From positions 19,853,521-19,917,520 of the forward strand of contig NC_058193.1 of the NCBI RefSeq assembly GCF_907165205.1: a DNA stretch of 64,000 nucleotides, given 5' to 3'. The stretch is from Coccinella septempunctata. Its lineage: Eukaryota > Arthropoda > Insecta > Coleoptera > Coccinellidae. Positions 60,478 through 64,000 of this stretch are shown piece after piece; the stretch's first letter is position 1; every line of letters begins with the position of its first letter. Made by a program: the position numbers and the translations under genes. The notes beneath the pieces were generated by a model. The model saw only the letters and a program-made list of their open reading frames with translations, was not told where the DNA came from and searched no databases.

Positions 60478-61248
60478 TATATAGTATGATAAAAAGTTCA
60501 GACACCATTATTAATTAGTTATTGGTAGATAATTAGGTATATTGTAATGTAGGTATATTGTAATGCCCATGCACAACAGTGATGTTCTAATGGGCTAATA
60601 ATATTTTCCGTTTATTTGGACGTAATTATTACATCGTATATTGTATGTACCTATGTTTTGTACATTTTATATTGTTGTTGCAAATAAACATTATTATTAT
60701 TATTATTATAATGTAAATAATAAATAACTAAAATTCAACAATATGATTCTAAATTAGGTAGATTTTGCATCTTAGCTTGTAGTCAGTATAATATGACTGT
60801 TAAGATAATTAAATACGTACTTAACACTTATGTCATAGAACACTTTGATGTATAGCTTTTGAAATACTTCCATCAACTCTTGAGTTCTGTTAACCATATA
60901 TCAAGCAATAAACATTGAACCATAAACGCCCCTCAATTATGAGTTTTCCCAATTCCCAAGAGTGACTCGCAAGCAACTATTCTTGCCCAAACTTGCAACG
61001 GCTGTTGCAAGGGCCAAATATTATAGATTTTTGGTGCAGACAAGTACCACACACTTTCCGCACTAGTTAGGAAAATAATTATTTTCCATTCATTACAAAA
61101 TATGAGTAAGGTTGGTAGATATTTGTGATGACAATTGGCATAATTTAACGATTTTATTACCTAGAAAAAACCATATAGATAATTATCCATTCGATGAATG
61201 AATATATTCAATGTATACACTTAAATAAATAAATAAATTAGAAATTGA
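60478..61248. other. Gene-free stretch
   Basis: AT-rich, with an ATT/TTA microsatellite near 60690-60710. A TTTATT at 61154 would be an AATAAA on the minus strand and could serve the putative exon at 61249-61415. Confidence 0.4.
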
Positions 61249-61415
61249 TCACACATTGTCAGGAATATACGTTAATTTTCCCCTTTTTCTTACTCTAAGC
61301 CTCTCTTCAATTCTTATGTGCCTGTTGAAGTAGCGATGAACTAGGAGTCTTAACATCTTCTTTATCGTTTGATCGGAATCTCGCAGCCAAATGTGCAAGT
61401 CTACCAAAATTGAAT
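61249..61415 (-). CDS. Putative terminal exon of an unrecognised gene
   Basis: On the minus strand a CTTCTTTTCAG acceptor is followed by AT (end of a split codon) and then SILVDLHIWLRDSDQTIKKM, LRLLVHRYFNRHIRIEERLR and VRKRGKLTYIPDNV before TGA. The composition (Trp, His, Arg, mixed codons) is unlike the AT-rich noise around it and suggests real coding sequence with a basic, helical C-terminus. The preceding exon would be at higher coordinates and I have not found it. Family unknown. An alternative is an old mobile-element frame. Confidence 0.45.
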
Positions 61416-61699
61416 CTGAAAAGAAGAATTCGAGTTTATAGGAATCACCATGATGAATCAATTGTTCAAGAGTTTTACTAGAAATCTAAACATAAAGATT
61501 ATCTTCTACAAACAATTTTTTTTCATTTTTATCCCTTTTGTTTCAGATGTAGGAAGAGAAAACTTATAAGGAGAAAAATGTTTGATCAGGTAGAAAAAAA
61601 CAATGAAAGTTATCAACACGTTTTGTTGAAACTCATTCTCATATCAATCTTGCTCAATCAGAATATTTTGATTTCATAATTCCTTTTGAAGCTTCATTG

Positions 61700-63392
61700 C
61701 ATGGGCGCCCGCAGGGAGGGCCGGAAGGAGGGGTGGGGGCATGGCCCCACTTCAGATTTTGATCGCCCTATTGTTTTTCAGTACAACACCTTCACTCAAT
61801 ATTATCCTTTGTTTTGTGAAACTCGTTGGTCAGCTAGATATGAATATCTGCGAGTTTTCGCTGAAAACATTGAAACTATATTCAAAAAGAGATTTCAATG
61901 AATTCTTCAACAACAAAAAGAGCTATGTGGGCTGCAATAAACACTTTCACTTTTGTGGTTTGTTTAACGGTAGCAAGAAAATATTCAAATACATATATTG
62001 GAACCAATAGCAAATACACTACAAGGTGTTTTCAACAATTTTGTAGATATTCAACGTCACATAAATTTAATTGTAGATATATGTGGTAAACATCGTTCCG
62101 ATGATGCACGCTTCACAAAAAAAATTTCCAAAGCTCAGAGTCTCAATATAGAGATTGGAAAACCACGAATTTGCGGTAGATAAATGTACAGATCTAATTA
62201 TGAAGCATCTTGAGCTGAAGATTACTTAAAAAAATCTGTATTCATCCAATATTTAGATCATCTGATTTCAGCCTTTGAAACGAGATTCTCAAAAGAACAT
62301 GAAATGCTTTTTTTTGTCCAATATTTTGCCCAAGAATTCAAAATTACTAGATACTGAATCTTTCGCATCTAAGGTCGGCCATATATGTATAACATTGAAA
62401 ATTTAGAAAGTGAGTTGAATATTTGGAATGAGTAGTTATCTGAATCACAAATGGATGAAAACAGAAAAACGGAAGATCTTATTGGACAATGTAATTTTTT
62501 TCCTGCTGTCAAAGAATGCCTCATGCTTCTCCTTACATTTCCATGTACTATTTGTACTATAGAGCGTAGATTCAGAACTTTGCGCAGAATTAAAACCTGG
62601 ATAAGAGCCCACAATGGGACAAGACCGACTTGTTGGTTTAGCATTCTTGAGTAGTCATCGAAATCGGATACTAGATATAGATTTTTCAAATTTAATATTA
62701 GACGAATTTTGTAGTTGTAACAAAATACTGGTTTTCAGTTTAGAATAAAATATTCCTACTCTGTGGTATCACGATTAAGTATTTTGTCTTCATATTTAAT
62801 AATGTTTTTATGGGTTATGTTTTTTGCAATTTATAATTTGCTATTAATTTCTTTCATACCTATATTTGTTGATTTCACAATCTGGAGCAATACTATGATA
62901 TTTTGAACCATATTTTAGTAGCTAGTTTTAAACTTTATTTTTTGCGTCATTCATTGTATATTTCGAGATTAATTATTATTCATTTATTTTGAAAACATGG
63001 TTATATTGAGCGTCTATTTATATTTTTTTATTTCGTTATTAATCGTTGAACCTTCTTTTTTTATTAGCAATTATAATATTTATTTCATTTCGTTCTCCAT
63101 ATTTTTAAATTTTTTTGTCACAGAAGGTGATTTGTTTCGAAAAGAGTTACCGTATTATTTTACATCACCTTATATTGTGGACGTTATAAGAAATGTTGAA
63201 GTGGAAAACCTTATAATTTGTATTTTGCTCAGCCGTCCCCACTTAAAAAAAAATTCACTGAACTCCCATCCATGAATATAAATACAGAAATAGAAAGAAA
63301 CGGAATACTGTAACGACAATCATGGACGCCTTATCGTTTTTCAATAATTTTTATTTTGCCCTCCCTGAGAAAAATTTCTGCGGGCGCCCATG
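61700..63392 (+). mobile_element. Degenerate hAT transposon, 1693 bp
   Basis: CATGGGCGCCCGCAG and its exact reverse complement form the ends. The 8-bp flanks CTTCATTG and CTTCAATG match at seven positions, the hAT type of target duplication. Inside, FCETRWSARYEYLRVF (near 61815) is the CxTRW motif of hAT transposases. At 62505-62690 is the hAT dimerisation domain: LLTFPCTICTIERRFRTLRR and, after a one-base frame change near 62610, MGQDRLVGLAFLSSHRNRI. Most of the transposase between these is deleted or frame-shifted. Confidence 0.85.
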
Positions 63393-63418
63393 CTTCAATG
63401 AACTTTTTATAGTTGCAC

Positions 63419-63711
63419 TCACGGTAAAGCACTTTGTGGCCTTCTCACCCTGCGACACCTTCCTCTCTTGTCTCTGGAGTACCCGGTTAAGCATTTCTTA
63501 TCGTTAGACTTTCCAGCAGAACCCTTTTCCTCAGTTTCATCCTTCCTTACTGACATATTTGGATAACCTTCCGGAGAGTGAAAAACTTGGACTTGTATTT
63601 GACCAGGGATAGCATCAACTGCCATAGGCTCGTTTCGGATATTTTTCTCGGTCGTTTCGGATATTTTTTCTGTACTCGGGGTTAGTTCGTCTTTCTTGGT
63701 TGTTGAAACAT
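63419..63711 (-). CDS. Terminal exon of a probable secreted, basic Cys-containing protein (5' part outside)
   Basis: After a TTGTTTCAG acceptor the minus-strand frame starts with the last two bases of a codon, then VSTTKKDELTPSTEKISETT, two related ISETTEK/ISETTEKNI segments, IQVQVFHSPEGYPNMSVRK, and ends CLTGYSRDKRGRCRRVRR-QSALP before TGA at 63419-63421. The CxxGYxRDxRGRCR ending is common in small secreted insect proteins, often after a dibasic-rich region, so a secreted role is inferred. The signal peptide must be on an upstream exon, probably beyond the window. The hAT element inserted 27 bp after the stop codon, in the 3' UTR. Function unknown. Confidence 0.6.
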
Positions 63712-64000
63712 CTGAAACAATTTGAATGCAATGTATTATTTGTTCATGTAGGTATTTTTATTTTTGTTTTTCTCAGATTTCTCTTAAAACGTTCAAGTGT
63801 TCAGAGCTTCATTACATGAGATGCAGAACAGTGTGTACCTATGTTGTAACGAAATCTATTTATATTATCTATTATGATAAACTGAGAAATATTGAATTTT
63901 ATTGGACGATACTTGAGCAATATTCCTAATACCTACAAGTGCAGCCGACAATATTGTAAAACACATTATATAAAGACTTCATATCCCCAAAATAAATGCT

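Overview
The window looks like insect nuclear DNA: AT-rich, with spliced genes, long repeat-filled introns and many kinds of mobile element. The xanthine dehydrogenase gene is of insect type. The dense population of TA-flanked hairpin MITEs ending in CAGGGTG is reminiscent of beetle genomes, but the order is only a guess.

Layout. (1) 1-5068, plus strand: the 3' part of an unrecognised Ser/Lys-rich protein gene (three exons seen). (2) 5211-32615, minus strand: a complete 12-exon xanthine dehydrogenase gene. I joined its exons by splice site and reading phase into 1383 codons. It converges tail-to-tail with gene 1, with only 142 bp between stop codons. Its introns hold hairpin MITEs, an inverted Penelope-like terminal repeat and a tandem duplication-rich background. 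A Penelope-like retroelement 3' end lies just inside intron 1. (3) 32616-51401: about 19 kb without a recognisable host gene, full of relics: a LINE 3' end, mariner-type transposase remnants, a tRNA-derived SINE, a pogo-like element and a three-layer nest of insertions. (4) 51408-58310, plus strand: a four-exon gene for a 124-residue membrane protein of unknown function. (5) 58455-60477: an apparently intact DNA transposon. (6) 61249-63711, minus strand: two putative terminal exons of host genes, separated by a degenerate hAT element.

Most notable signals. The element at 58455-60477 encodes an intact 410-residue protein joining an N-terminal RING-H2 finger to an IS630/Tc1-type DDE transposase. 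Its ends carry 13 and 14 inverted copies of a TTCAG motif spaced 20-21 bp apart throughout, that is two turns of the DNA helix, so every site faces the same side of the DNA. Second, hammerhead ribozyme motifs occur in four places: two of Penelope type (11731-11790 minus, 31972-32003 plus) and two short type-I-like motifs with a complementary stem I (47592-47634 and 53506-53548). The last sits at the centre of a TA-flanked hairpin MITE. Third, the membrane protein gene has overlapping splice donors 4 nt apart, and only the weaker one keeps the frame open.

Everything here was read by eye. Family names rest on motifs and no database search was possible.
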